This document shows, in pieces, positions 26,407 through 39,330 of a DNA stretch of 64,000 bases. Location: the NCBI RefSeq assembly GCF_021155765.1, contig NC_060106.1, forward strand, positions 13,542,031 through 13,606,030, in the 5' to 3' direction. Each line of letters starts with the position of its first letter. Positions within the stretch are counted from its first letter, which is position 1. The position numbers and the translations under genes are program-made. The notes under the pieces are model-generated. The model made no database searches. It was not told where the DNA came from and worked only from the letters and a program-made list of their open reading frames with translations. This stretch comes from Diprion similis (taxonomy: Eukaryota > Arthropoda > Insecta > Hymenoptera > Diprionidae).

Positions 26407-28452
26407 CTACACTATTTTTATGGCATTGTCGATGTGTAGCTTTGATATCGACTTTTTCACTCGCAGTGCTGTAAGTCGAACAGCAGGATTTCGATGCCAG
26501 CATTCTGTCATGACTTTACTCAGTGCGAGTAGGACCTAAAAATTAACGAATTGGTTATACACAAGATTTTCTGCCAACTTTTCAAACCAGATAAATTCAG
26601 TTATTTCATCATACCAAGTTTACTTCCTTTGTAAATCATTTCAATTAGACTTGAATACTTACAGAATCATTTTCCCATCTCGTAGGTATTACTGGACGCC
26701 TCTTTTTGACAGAAACAGCTAATCTCATATCTTCAAAGTCTGGATCACTAGGTACAGCGTCATGATAAGGCAATGCATATGGCTCAGCCGTAGACACTTT
26801 GCCGCCAGTAGCGCACCTCCTGCATACTTCCCATAAAACGAGTCCAACTGAATACATATCAGCCATTTTGAAGGAATCGAACGAAGTGGTGTTCAAAGTC
26901 TCGTCTAAGACCTCGGGAGCCATATATCGACGTGTTCCCACACGTGTATTCGGTGCTATGTCGATCTCTCCGCTTTCGCTATAAAAACCAATAGATTCAA
27001 TGATAGTTAAGAATAAAAGTTGCCAAGGACTTAAAAGGAATGTTTGCAGCCATGGTTAGAAATATTAGTACTAGGTTCCTAGAAGCAACTGGTTGTTGTG
27101 CAATATTACCTTATAAATCTTACAGCAAGACCAAAGTCTGCTATTGCGCATTCGCCGTTTCTTTTAACTAGAATATTTCTGCTCTTTATATCTCTGTGTG
27201 CTATTGCTGGCTTCCCTCTAGTGCCAAATATCTCTGTATGCAAATGTGCGATGCCTGAAGCAATTGACAAACAAATTGCCAATAAGGAAGGATGATCTAG
27301 AACTGTAGTTTGCAAATAATCGTGTAGCGAGCCCCTCTCGTGATAATCTGTGATCAATAACATTTGAGTCCAAGAGCCGGTTCCTTTGATATCAGCAGCA
27401 ATGAAACCCAAAATGTTATCGTGTCTCATTAGAACGGTTTGATAAATTTCTGTTTCTCTAAACCATGATGCTTCTTCCAGGGTGAAGAATACTTTGACCG
27501 CAACTTTCTCTCCTCTCCATCTTGCAAGCCACACTTCACCGTATCTTCCTCTTCCGACACACTGGGACAGTGCCAACTGCTTGGCGATTGTTCTTTGCAC
27601 CAAAAGCGGTAAGCCTGATCCTGAACCACTACTCTGATCAATTAGATCCTTGAGCGTTCCCTGCGAAGGAACCAGGCATGGTCCACGCTCTTTCCGCCTA
27701 TACCGGCGGTACATTATGAGAACAGCGATCAGAAGTATCATCAAGCAAACCGACAGCGAGATGGCCAGGACAATCAGTGTCGTACTTGATGATATGACTA
27801 TTGGATTTGGAGGTACAGTGGGCCGAGTTGTGTATGTTGGAAAAACACCTTGATTGCATAACGAGGTGTTGTTGCAGCATATTATGTTTTTTCCATTCCA
27901 ATGTGGGACCAGGGAACCCTTACATTGCATGAAACCTTGTTCTCCGGGAGGTAAGCAGCCAAAAGAATACTCGGAAACGTATTCTTTAATCTCATTGTCC
28001 CATACTTCTTCGACGACACTAAAACAGTGTCCACCCGGTTTTCCCTCGCACGTACCATTTGGCTGGTTATCTGGGCAGTGACCTTCGCAATAACATGTGA
28101 TCCCAAGAACTGAAATCAGATTAGAACACTAGTTTGAAAAGACGAAGCTGGAATTACCTAGTAACGTTAATGTAACGAAACATCAGAGAAAAAATCATTA
28201 TTGTGCAACTTATCATGACTTTCAAGGACTTGGCTCTTTAGAATATGAGTATTTTTCGTTTGTCATGATTTACTGAGACAATCGAATTAACGATTTTTTC
28301 TAAATATTCATCGTTAGAGTAATGTTAGGTACTAAATTCTACCTCATTGAAAAATACTGGATACAAATTCAAACGTCGTATTAAAAAAAAAGTAACTGAA
28401 ATGTAGAATTAACATTCATCTTCTAGTATGATTGAAAATTTGATGCTTCATG

Positions 28453-28509
<57 letters not shown>

Positions 28510-30350
28510 AAAATTAAAATTAAAATTAAAATTAAAATTAAACAAAGTCTATAGAATCAGTCAATATTTAGTTTCTTGATAAATTTTCAACTGATTATTA
28601 TCCGAAATATTTGGAAAAAAATGGAACGAACCAATTCGTTTAACTTCAATGATCTACCTAATACAATAAATGGGATAATTTCAGTAAAAAAGAAATGATA
28701 CGAGCTATATACAGTGATGAATATTCACACTTCGTGTTTGAGAATGCATTGTTACGATTGAATGCAATCCCGTTTGCATTATCCATACAACAACCGTTAC
28801 TTGCAAACATCCCTTTCGTCGGAGAAAACAGAATATTTCTAGTATCGCATCGACGAGCGATCCCAGCGGTTGCAACAAGTTATAACTGATATTATAAGTT
28901 GTGAACTAAGCGTCGATCTCATTACATCGGTTCGTCGCCCCTTCTGGAGCAACATATTGGCGCCAAGGGCGCCAAGCCATACAATAGGTTACTTGTACAA
29001 GACGACGAATGAGGATCGCCAACGTAAACTCTTCAACTCTATGCGTTACGTGTTTCGTGCGAGTGTTACAAGCGTTGAATCTCAAGTGGTCCATGCGGGT
29101 ATACGGCGTTGAAAAATCCCTAACAACGATCCTGTCACGGATTTTCGTTCGTATAGTGTACGGCCGATTACGAATTTCGGGTTACATAGGAGGCCGAAAT
29201 TAGTAACGTTATCGTAACGAAAAATTGTTACTTTTCAAGTTTACAGAGACTTTGAAGTAGTTGAGTTTTCAAACCATGAATACGTTTATTGAATTTTTGG
29301 CATTACTGAAATCGTGAAATAACGGTTTTTTCGAAATTTGAATCGTTATAATTACGTTACTAACTTCAGCCTCGTCGTGGTTATGTGTATGTACAATGTA
29401 CGTAGACATTCTACAGTACGAACGTATGGGACGCGATCGGGTTTAAAGGTTTTAAATGGAGTTGGAGAGAAGGAGAAATGCCCCGATGAGAGATATGCAG
29501 GACTAAGTGGTGGGAGAGGGAAATAGAACGGGTCGAACCGAGATAAATATAATTAAATGATAATTGATCATGGGAGAGTTGAGACTTGAGGTTGCTTGAC
29601 AAGTTTCGCGTGGGCGTGTGCCGGGCGCGTTCTACACGAGAGAGGCGATCATCTCCTCCCGTTATCAGAGTTGAAAGGTGGGAGAGAACATCTCGAAATC
29701 TCGAAATCTCGAATACCTAAAATGGTATAACCGGCGGTGCAGGATTACTGGTGGTGAGATTACCATATACGTCGAATAATACCTTATACTACCCAGCTTT
29801 TTCATTACGTACCACCATCTTTCTCTCATAAATTCGTCTTTTTCCCCTCATATTGCATTCCTCCGTCGACCTTAAGATTAGTCTTGGTAATTCTTGTCAA
29901 TGCAGCCTTTTATTCGACTCTTCTAATTTTTACTACTATAACAGATCTCCGGCTAACTATGAGATACAATCCGTTGCCTTCGTGAGCGCTTTCACGTAGT
30001 GGAAGTTATTTTAAAATTCAGGTGCCCGGTACTCTGCGATCACGTTTAACTTTTGTCATTATTTTAAGCGCGAGTTTTGAATTATTCGTACGTGCTTTTT
30101 CCCATTTTCTGAAGGTATTGTCAAGCCAATGGATTCCCAGTGCTCGAACTAAGTATACGAGAATTATTATTCTCCGAGAACGGAAGACTAAGAAAGAAGC
30201 ATGAGTATATACAAACGACTACATTCGTGCGTATTATCTCTGCGTCGACTGACTGCTGACAGAATTTACTCCGTTGTGTCTATTTATATAACATCGAAAT
30301 ATCTGAATGATGGATCGTCTTCTCTATTCATTCACGTAAAGTTCTTCCAG

Positions 30351-30384
<34 letters not shown>

Positions 30385-32438
30385 CCACATATATTCTTGA
30401 AAGCTCTATTATTACGTAGATTACAAACGACGCTCAAACGTGAAAAATAGTTTATTTATTATTATTTCGCTTTGTCTAACAGTCAAGACGATACCTACGA
30501 CTTGAGCATATTGCATACGTTGTATAATTCGTAGATCACACTATTACTTGAATCACTCTCGTAGTCACGATCACGTGTGTTGTACATACATACACAGCTA
30601 TGATACATCTGACGATACTTGATTCTTTTTTCGAATTCATGAAGTAAACATCGCACAAACAGATGTACATCAAAAAGGCTCAAATGTTTCCGGTTATTTT
30701 TAAAGAATATGGCTCAGCGTATACGTTTCTTTGCTATAAACATTATAGGAATAACGCGCAACGCGTTTCCATACGTACAGAGCGAAAACGAGAGGGAAAA
30801 ACAACGAAATAACGAGTAATTAAATCGGTTCGCTATTATATCTACACACGTTTCATTTAAAGAATTTCGCTGAAATCCAATACAACGTGATAAAGAAAAA
30901 TCAAATAAAAAAGAACACGTATACGTGTTGCACAGATTAGATCATTAATGCAAATATTTTGTTTTTCCCCCAACAAGTTTATCTCGGATGGTTCACGCAC
31001 ATACAAGTACATACATACATTCATACGAATCAACTTTCGCTATGATCGTTTCAAAGAGCGAGACGAAACAAGTCCACACAATTTGCGAAACAATTTGTAG
31101 GCAAGGTAACTTACAAGGTAACCCTAACTTCTGTTACTCCAATTATCAAATTAACGATAAGTGAAAAGAAGATATATGTAAATTAAAAAACGGGTACTGA
31201 GGTGCTTGAAAATTACGCTGTACTGTAATTATAAAACTTCCTTCAGGCAGTGCGTAGGAACTGAATCTAGGTCCACGCAAGTTAACCCGCGTGTATCGTA
31301 GAGTAGATTTCCGTAACGTGAAAAAGTGGTGCCGCTCTTCACTTTCGTAGAATTGCGCGGTTAAAAACCAACAAGGCACATGTGCTGCGGCTTGAGCCTC
31401 ATCGTCAGTGTGAACTTATAGCTCGATACGTAAACGCGGGCGGTAGGCGGTGAGTCTAGCAATTTGCACACTTCCCAGGCTCGTATTGCGCCGTCAGGAT
31501 CGTACCTAGACGGCAGGGATTTTTTTCTTTCTTTTTTCCTTTTCTCAGTCTCCTCTGTATCCTGCGACAGGCAAATTATTCGTGGCGTATCGCGTGACGT
31601 GCGTGTGCCAAGAAACGACGTATCATCATACGACAACGATAATATAATTGCTATATCTCCTGCGACAAACTGTCTCGTTTCACGCTGCGTGCGGACGCTG
31701 ATCTACGCACACCTCTTCTTACTACGCGGCTGCATCGCACAGCATCCTCGGTGCCAAAAGAGGAGTGAAAGAAAACATCGCGGGCACACCTTTCCCCGTA
31801 GATCTCGTGGAGAACGTTTGGTTCTGTAACAACGCGAATTAACCTCGTTGCAACGGTGTAATTGTAAGAAATGTCGTAATTTGTTTATCGCCACTTTTTT
31901 TTCGACAGTTTGAAATTCTAGAACGCGGTTCGGAAGTTCACTGACTTGAGGCGTGTGTTTCGACGAGATGGGGAAACACGGAGACCACCATAAACGAGGA
32001 AGTCTATCTCGAGAGGTATTTTCCGCGTTCACGGATCGAACTTGCGCGTGTAACTCGGTGTTGCTGTTGTCCGATGGAGCGGAGATGGTAATTGAAGTAG
32101 TAATTACGCCTCGATAGATTCCGAGATGACGATTCGACGACGGTCCGTCGGACGAATTTCGGACAAAGTCTACGGCCGCTGTTTCCGCCGCTACTCAACT
32201 ATTCGAGATGTAATCGAGCTGGTGTCTTTCTCTCCGTCTCGGGATCGCCGTAAGAACGACAACGACGCGAACATCTGTCTTCCGACGGTATTCGAGCGGA
32301 AGTTTAACCACCGAATAACGCGATTTCTACATCGGTCTACTCACCTCCCGTTGTCCTAGCGATAAGAACACCAAGTCCGATCCACAGGCCGTATTTACAC
32401 CGCCGCCGACCTGAGGTACCAGCAGGCAACGCAGCCAT
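26407..32438 (-). CDS. tkv: BMP type I receptor Ser/Thr kinase, thickveins type (4 exons)
   Basis: This is the receptor for Dpp/BMP ligands, which phosphorylates Mad-type Smads. Exons 32438-32345, 28109-27110, 26978-26663 and 26535-26407 join in phase to 512 residues. The small first exon encodes a basic start and a hydrophobic core ([12 protein letters not shown]), taken as the signal peptide. The ectodomain has ten cysteines, from Cys37 to Cys116, including the CCNN box. A membrane span lies near 141-163. The GS box SGSGSG is at 192-197 and is followed by [12 protein letters not shown]. The kinase has GRGRYGEV, the VAVK lysine (237), AHRDIKSRN and ADFGLA, and ends in DNAIKIV. FETEIYQ-region sequence and [12 protein letters not shown] favour thickveins/BMPR1 over saxophone or baboon. 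Intron 1 is 4.2 kb. Other upstream start exons could exist. Confidence 0.94.
28151..28339. mobile_element. MITE-like inverted-repeat element, copy A
   Basis: A 189-bp element in intron 1 of the receptor gene. Its left end GAATTACCTAGTAACGTTAA and right end (read in reverse complement) GAATTTAGTACCTAACATTA are diverged inverted repeats, both followed by TAACGA. The interior shares GACTTTCAAGGA and AATATGAGTAT with copy C. It has no coding capacity. Confidence 0.6.
28457..28543. repeat. Poly(A) tract followed by (TTAAAA)n
   Basis: About 51 consecutive A followed by six TTAAAA units, inside intron 1 of the receptor gene. It could be the tail of a retroposed copy, but I recognise no element body next to it. 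Confidence 0.85.
29190..29373. mobile_element. MITE-like inverted-repeat element, copy B
   Basis: The best-preserved copy of the family, about 184 bp. The termini GAGGCCGAAATTAGTAACGT-type (left, 29190 on) and GAGGCTGAAGTTAGTAACGT (right, reverse complement) match over about 30 bp with few mismatches. The interior contains GACTTTGAAG and AAATAACGGTTTTTTC, which copy C also has. It lies in intron 1 of the receptor gene. Confidence 0.7.
30353..30383. repeat. (AC)n microsatellite
   Basis: About 15 uninterrupted AC units in intron 1 of the receptor gene. Confidence 0.9.
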
Positions 32439-33080
32439 TTTCTACAATCCGGAGCACATACTTCACTGTCCGTGACGTACCTCTACTACTTACTCACTAC
32501 CACTCAACGTCGAGGCGAACGAGCCGTGAGGCGCAGGCCAGCCAGGCTAGTTCTGTCGCTCTCTCGACGCTCTCTCGACTCCGTTCGGCTACCTCGACGT
32601 AGGACGTGGTGGGGATCCGAGCATACGGCGGTCCGAGGAACGACGACGCCGGTTCACCAGGGTGGGGAGATTCTTCCGAGGCGAGGACGGATTCTCGGGG
32701 TGGTAGGGCGAGGAGGTGGTCGCCGAAGGGCGAGGGGCGAGGGGGGCGGGATGGGCCCGACTCCTCGGGGGCGTCAAGCGACGGCGGGAGAGTGCGGCGG
32801 CGCCCGCTGGGCGCCACTGTGCCGCGACGCCGCAGAAACTGGAACCCGGAGGGCCGAGATCACCGTTGCCGATGTTCCAGGAGATTTCAGGCGATTTGTT
32901 CGAGTGCCGGAGGAGCCTCGGGATGACCAGGCTCCGCCTTGCAATTATTTACAATGATTTTTTAAACTCGACGTTTACGAGCTGGATGAATGGCAGGATT
33001 TTGTCTTTTTCTTATTCTTTCTCATCGTCATCATCTTTTTATTCTTCTTCTTCTTCTTCGATTTGTAATATCTGTAATTC
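32439..33080. promoter_or_regulatory. GC-rich island at the receptor 5' end
   Basis: The first coding exon of the receptor gene sits at the edge of a strongly GC-rich block (about 32500-32930) in an otherwise AT-rich neighbourhood. It is rich in CG dinucleotides and carries overlapping long open frames on both strands, as high-GC DNA does by chance. The simplest reading is promoter plus 5' UTR of the receptor gene. A divergent plus-strand transcript cannot be excluded. A (TCT)n-like stretch follows at about 33022-33060. Confidence 0.5.
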
Positions 33081-36000
33081 TGCGTAGGTAGGATATGCCA
33101 CTGCCACTGCCACCGCGTGCCGCGCTGCTGCCTGATCAAGGAATTTGAATTAGTTGACCCTGGATATGTTGATTGGTTTATACGCGCAGCATCCGATATC
33201 TTTCTACATCGCCAGATCTATCGTATACTTATATTATTTACGTTTTAAACATTCGTGTAGGCTTTTTTCACCTGTATATGTTCACGTAGGTTTGCTGTAC
33301 ATACAACCCGCGTGCCGAAATCGTAATGGGAAAATCTTCTAGTACCTGCGGTGCGTTTTACCTATTACTACACTCGTTTGCTACGGTGTCGTTGGGTTTT
33401 TTTTTTTTTTTTTGTTTATTTATTCACTCGCTCCTTCCTTGTTCATCTCTCTTGGCACTTTATGCATCCTTTATACAATAATCCGAACGGAAATGACAAC
33501 TGCATTCCGCACTTAGGTGTTTACATGTATAATAATATACTCTGTTCACGTATAGGTATTATACTCTGAGCACTCTTGAGCGAGAGCAACTAATATTTAT
33601 TTGAAAAAGAAAAAGTAAATAAAAAGAAAAGAAAAAAATAACTCCCGCAGTCCCGCGTCGCGGGATATATGTAGTATAAAGTATACGCGCGGCGAGGGAA
33701 TTCTACTGGCGCCTCATTCACCGTGGCATGGTACACATATGACCACGTGTACGCCTGTGTGTGGTAGTATCGGTATGACATGGCACGCATACTTGCAAGA
33801 GTTTCTTCGGAATGATTTGAATCTTTGAAAGTTTAATATATCTGCGCCGGCATAATACAGTGGACTTGAGTAATTGGCATGACGACAAAATGCTCGTTAA
33901 AAGCGGTACTCTAAACATCATATTATAGGATTGCGTTAGGATTGGGAAAATTATAATAATTTACCCTGTTATATGTGTAACTGTAGGTAATAGAATTAAG
34001 TGAAGTGCGCAGGTATCGAAGGAACAACGCTTTACCTGCCTGCCATGCGTCTTCGTGGGATATAATAATTCAGTTTTCCGATCATCTTTTCAAACGAACG
34101 ATCAACGCGTAGTCGGTCGAATGTCGATTCACGTCACAGTTCGATAGCAAAATAGATAGATGATGCGCGTGAAGAAATCACTTGGATATAAATATACCAT
34201 TTCCAACGAATTGTATACTTTTGAAATGGTGGCACCGGAGGCTCATCCGGGTTTCTGCAACGCTATCGACCATTTATATTATACTTCATACCAGAAAGGT
34301 CTTTAGTCACGATGAAAAGAAAAAAAAAAAACAGCGAAAACACCTTCATTCGTTAAAACCCCGAGATCTCTGAAGAGACTATAAAGCGATTTGTAAGATT
34401 TCTAATGCAGAGTCACTGAGCGGATGATCTATAGGAATTATAAATCCACGGATCAATTCGGGGTAAACTCACTTGTCACGTTCAAGTGAGACAAACGAAA
34501 AAGTTTTGCTACCAATTTCCACGTTTCTATCTCGCTCTTTGGCTCAACTTTAGAGCTGTTGCTCAGAACTAACGAGATACACGGGCAAAGTGAAAATGAT
34601 TCATGAAAATTTTCCATAGTAAATGACCTCGACTAAAGAATAAACTATAATCGCGTGTAAACTAATGAAAAGTTTTGTGTATTTTTCTTCTTTTTTTTTT
34701 ATTTACTCATGATACTTACCAGCGGAGCTTAGGGTTCACGTGAAAACGTTCAGCATTATATGCACGCTGCACATCCTAATTGCAGCCAATTTGAAGTTTC
34801 CGCTCAACAGTTACTCGTATCTTAATCGAATTTTTCTGTACAAATTTATCACCGCACACGAAGACGCAGCGGGATTCGTAAATTCAACGACTTTATATTT
34901 TCCTGTGCGGGTGCTAATTCAATATCTTCTCCACTCATATATTTAATTCCAATACGGCTTCTGACCTGACACATTCTCACACTCGTTTATGTACATGTAC
35001 AAAATAACTGCACCGATACAGAAACGGGCAACGAATTACGTGTTCACATTCAAAGTAAGGCGTGCACGACTAAAGTCATGAATAGTATAGCGGGGTTCCA
35101 ATTATATGCCGATAAAAATTTACGAATAAAAGGTACGATAATCGCTACACAACCGCCGAAAAGTACGGACAATTAATTTCTGTGTATCCATCGTGAAATT
35201 AATATTTACGTGTACATGTATACATTCTACTTACATAACAACACATTTGTACAGATAAATAAGTACGCATTGTCCATGTAGCGTATAATCAGTGTGCATC
35301 GTATAGCTGCTACACACGCAGATAATCGTTCAAGACGAGGAAATATTAAATGCAGATAAATATCGTTCGGCTGATCGTTTTGCAGTAGTGCGATGTCGGT
35401 AATATTTTCATCTCTCTCTCGAAAATTGCGTGTGTTTGTATAATTCTGAAATAAAAATGATTGGTGAGTTACAGTCGATTAAATTTTATTTGATATTTTC
35501 GTTTTCACTTCTGCGGTACGTTTGATCGTGCGAATCTTAGTTCGTAAAATTCGAACACGTTTCAGTGTTATAACTGTACACATTCTACCCGCGTATTGTG
35601 AAACGTGAACATATATAAGTGGGTAGGTACTGTTTGAAATCGAAATACCAATACTTGCACTACCGCAACAAATACTAACGATGCTAACGATGGAAGCAAA
35701 CAGCCATCAATCACACGAAGAAACAAGACGCCAAAGCTCTAAATCTACAGATAATGTGATTATAAAAGCAGAATAATTTACACTCGTACCGACGCGTGGT
35801 ATACTTAATTGTGTTTTATACACATAGTATAACAAACATTATTATACCTACTCGGCACGATCGGAGGATTTGCTCGATCACAACATTCTAATCGGCGACT
35901 ATCGAATCGGATTTACGCATTGTAATCCATCTCGTGTAATAGCCTGTCAATCGTCGCTGGTACTATCGCCTCGTGACAACTCCAATTTCGTACGATATTA

Positions 36001-37640
36001 TCGCCGCGCCGGAAGTATAAGCTTAAGCGAATTCTACCCACTGCTGCAATGTGTTTAACTGTTAATGTTTTTACGACCAGAGTGTTGGCCAGGACGAAAA
36101 GTTGGCCAGAAATAAGGAGAGAGGAAAATACGTCGAAGAAATAGTTATAAATAAATAAGTGTAGGACATAACGCAGTTGAAAGACGACACCGAACTGCCT
36201 TCAAACTAACACGCGTTTAAACGATAGTATATCCTACACTGCTGCAGGTATAACAGCAGGTTAATATTACCAGTCGTTCCCAAAGCCCAATATGCAGCCT
36301 ACCTGTCAAACTATTTTTATGCCACCCTACACCCTGCACGCTAATTCGGTTCACTAATTTCACAAAAGAATTAGGCTGCACGAGACCGAGGAGAAGAACG
36401 GTGCGGACGAACCGTAAATACGTAGGTTTACCGCTAGTCGTCTAATCTACGCGGCTTACGATTAGCGTGAATCTGTAAGCCTGGCTGCTGCAGCTGCTGC
36501 GTGTGTGTAAAATAAAGCATCGGATTACTTACCAAAGGGGAGAAAATCATGCATATAGGATTGTTGGGAAATTGTATTTTAAATGATTTGAAATTGTGAA
36601 AATTCAAAACCATTCTAGGCTGATTCGCAAATATGTATATCATATATTTCGCATACATAATATTGTACTTCGGTCACAATATTGTGTTATATTATTATTT
36701 TATCGGGTTATAAACTTGCACGATATAAAAACTCGTCAAACTCTATAAATAGTATCGCGCTCCTCGTAGTAAGCTATTATAGGATAAGATTATACTAACG
36801 GGGCGGTATAATTATGATATTGGAAAATGACATTGCGCGATAACCGCGTTCGATCGGCGCGGCGTCCAAACACGATTCTCATAATGTGTATACAAAACTG
36901 TACGCATCAATGGCTGATTGAGGAAACGAGTTATCCATTAAACAGAAAGCACCGAGTGATATACGGAAGGGGGTGACGATGATCATACACATTAATAATT
37001 AATTAATCCAGACGAAAGCGTAAATCGTGCAGTAATTTGGACGCAGTAAGAGGTTCCATTCAGCGCGATCGGGCTTGTAATTATCTACGTACAACCAGGC
37101 CTGCATTTAATTTTACACGACCCTCCCCTGTATGTCTGTATACATATATCTGTACGAATTTTCGCAACCAAATTATGAAACTGAATTCCAAAAATTTCGC
37201 GTATATCAAAGTAAAATCGGATACGGAGGGGAGCGGTGAATTCGCAAAGCTACGAGACGCCGGAAATCTGTAATCCTTATACTCTTCTTGGACCGCCCGT
37301 TGAGCTTGGCCGTCGTTCGAGGGTACAATACTCGGGTGGTTTAGTTATGTCTCTCTCTCTCTTTTTCTCTTTCTCTCTTTCTCTCCTATATTACATTTTT
37401 CCAAGTAGTATATCGTATATTCATACGAAGCTATAATTTGAGCCGGTATCCTCGTCGGACATAATTCTAATTTACGCGTCGCGCTGACTTCGATGAATAA
37501 TATTACTTTTTTCTTCCGCGCGGTCGGGCAGGAGATAAACCAAGCTTGAAAATAAGAGAAAAAGTCGATATTAGAAAACAGATTAACCCGATTCAAAGCA
37601 CTTGGTATACACTAAACGGTCGCAGCCGCGATTCCCGAGC
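33081..37640. other. Sparse intergenic DNA
   Basis: I find no supported gene. The stretch is AT-rich, with homopolymer runs (T15 near 33397, A13 near 34319) and a CT-rich tract at about 37349-37386. Short open frames here lack domain signatures or splice support. Confidence 0.5.
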
Positions 37641-38312
37641 GGCGGTAGCCATCAGGTATAAGTACCCACGCCATCAATTGATTAAAGTGTAAAACCAGCC
37701 TGTAATCTTAAACGGAGTCTTCTGGTCCGGACGCGTCTGCACCCGACTTTGGGCCCTGCAAGAGTGTCGAGGCGCCGTGGTCCGGGGCCTGAGGCCCGAG
37801 GTTTTTGGGGGGACAATAAAACGCCGCGTCAGCTTTGTTTTGTTGAAATAATCGCCCATTTTTTTAGAGACCGTCAATTAGTGGGAACGGCGCTGAAGTA
37901 ACATAGTAGCAGATGGACCTGCGGCTTGCAGTTTATACCAATATAGATCGGCGCAGTGTCAATAAGATACCTGACTAGCTAGCTATTTCAACACCGTAAA
38001 GTGTACACGTGCAATGACTCGAACGCATTCATGATTCTCCGTACCGGATGGATGCTGCGTCATAATGTATCCTATGCACCGTGTAACTTAAGCCGATCGG
38101 ACATCGTACACCTTCGTGCAAGGGCTGCAGGGCGAGATGGGTATCACCTTTGTCGTGGTTAACTGTTGAAACGTGAAACAAAAGACGGCGAAGAAAAGAT
38201 ACGATGTTGCAGTGCATGAAAGATGCGCAGAAACGATTATTGCTGCAGGTATTTGCTGCTGCAGCTGCCGAGGATTTCATACAGAGTGTTTTGCAATGCG
38301 GAATTCAATACA

Positions 38313-38339
38313 TGGGGGGAGGGGGGGGGGGGGGGGGGT
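38313..38339. repeat. G-tract
   Basis: A run of more than 20 G broken by a single A, on the plus strand. It is prone to slippage and can form a G-quadruplex. Confidence 0.85.
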
Positions 38340-38859
38340 GACGCAGAATCTCGAGGACAAGATTAAGGTGCATAATGGGTGTACGCACGTTTCCGTCTTA
38401 ATTAATCAAATACGATACTTTTTGTGTAATTTCTACTTGTTGTTAGGTTTGGACAAACTTGTGGTTCTCGCCTCTGATCTCAGCAGCCTTCTGCAGGCGA
38501 CTCAAATTGCCACCTTATTATGCTCGTGAGATCGATATAAATGTACGAGAAGCAGAGAGGAGAAGAAATGCTTCTGCAGTGTCTCGTTGTCTTTTTGTAT
38601 TGTTTTTTTTTTTTTATCATTGTCCGAAAAAATGAGAGTAACACGAATAGTGGTGTTCCTTTGATTCGCATACCCGGCATGCGCAAGGGACGAGCAGAAG
38701 AAAAAATCTCGAAGTACAGATCGAAACAGGAATCGTCGGTTTTTGAGTGTTCGAGCGCGAATTTACGATCACTCCTCGGTAAGGTAACAACGACAAAGGC
38801 TTGAATTGTTGTTTTTTTTCTTGTTTTTTTTTTCTGTTTTGGTGTAAAAAGGTGAACAA

Positions 38860-39330
38860 CAATGGGAGGGAGTTTCGGGGCCTGCTGCAGGCGGCATCAA
38901 GAAATTTCATCTATTCAAAGTCTGAAATATAAATTCAAAGGGGCCAAAGAAAGCAAAGAAACGAACTGAGACGAGGGTCTTATCCGAAGATCCGATGGCG
39001 AGGGCGAGGGTGAGGGCGAGGTGGTGCGGCATCGCCACCGCAGGCATCCTCGGCCCGCACAAAACCACAAAAGCTGCAGCCACCGCCAGAATGATCCCTC
39101 GGGTTGGACCCCGATGCAGGTCCCGGCGGTCGCCGTCGTTCCGAAGGCCGAGTCCTAACTCGGCGTAGCCTCACGTATCCCAATCCCAATCCCAATCCCC
39201 ATTCCGTTTATTCCTTGGGTCAGCCCGCCGCCTTGCCCTCCACTTGTACGATGGTTGCTATTCAGACGCATGATGAGGTAGGGCCGACTTCACGCCCGAG
39301 GGTGCCCGAGGCTTGCCGCATTATCAATGG
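38860..39330. other. GC-rich island with short tandem motifs
   Basis: A GC-rich block in AT-rich surroundings. It holds hexamer-like repeats of GAGGGC/GAGGGT (about 38998-39022) and four CCCAAT units (39178-39203). Open frames on both strands are probably chance. It might be a distal promoter or CpG-rich regulatory island; no gene is recognised. Confidence 0.4.

Noticed and set aside
32870-32945. Macro-domain-like start (EISGDLFE) on the plus strand
   Set aside because: The resemblance covers only about eight residues, and the frame leaves the family pattern at once with no donor nearby.
32472-32957. 161-residue Arg/Gly-rich open frame on the plus strand
   Set aside because: A high-GC block with open frames in several phases on both strands; low complexity and no family resemblance.
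39178-39203. CCCAAT tandem as an interstitial telomere
   Set aside because: The usual insect telomere unit is TTAGG; this hexamer does not match it and there are only four units.
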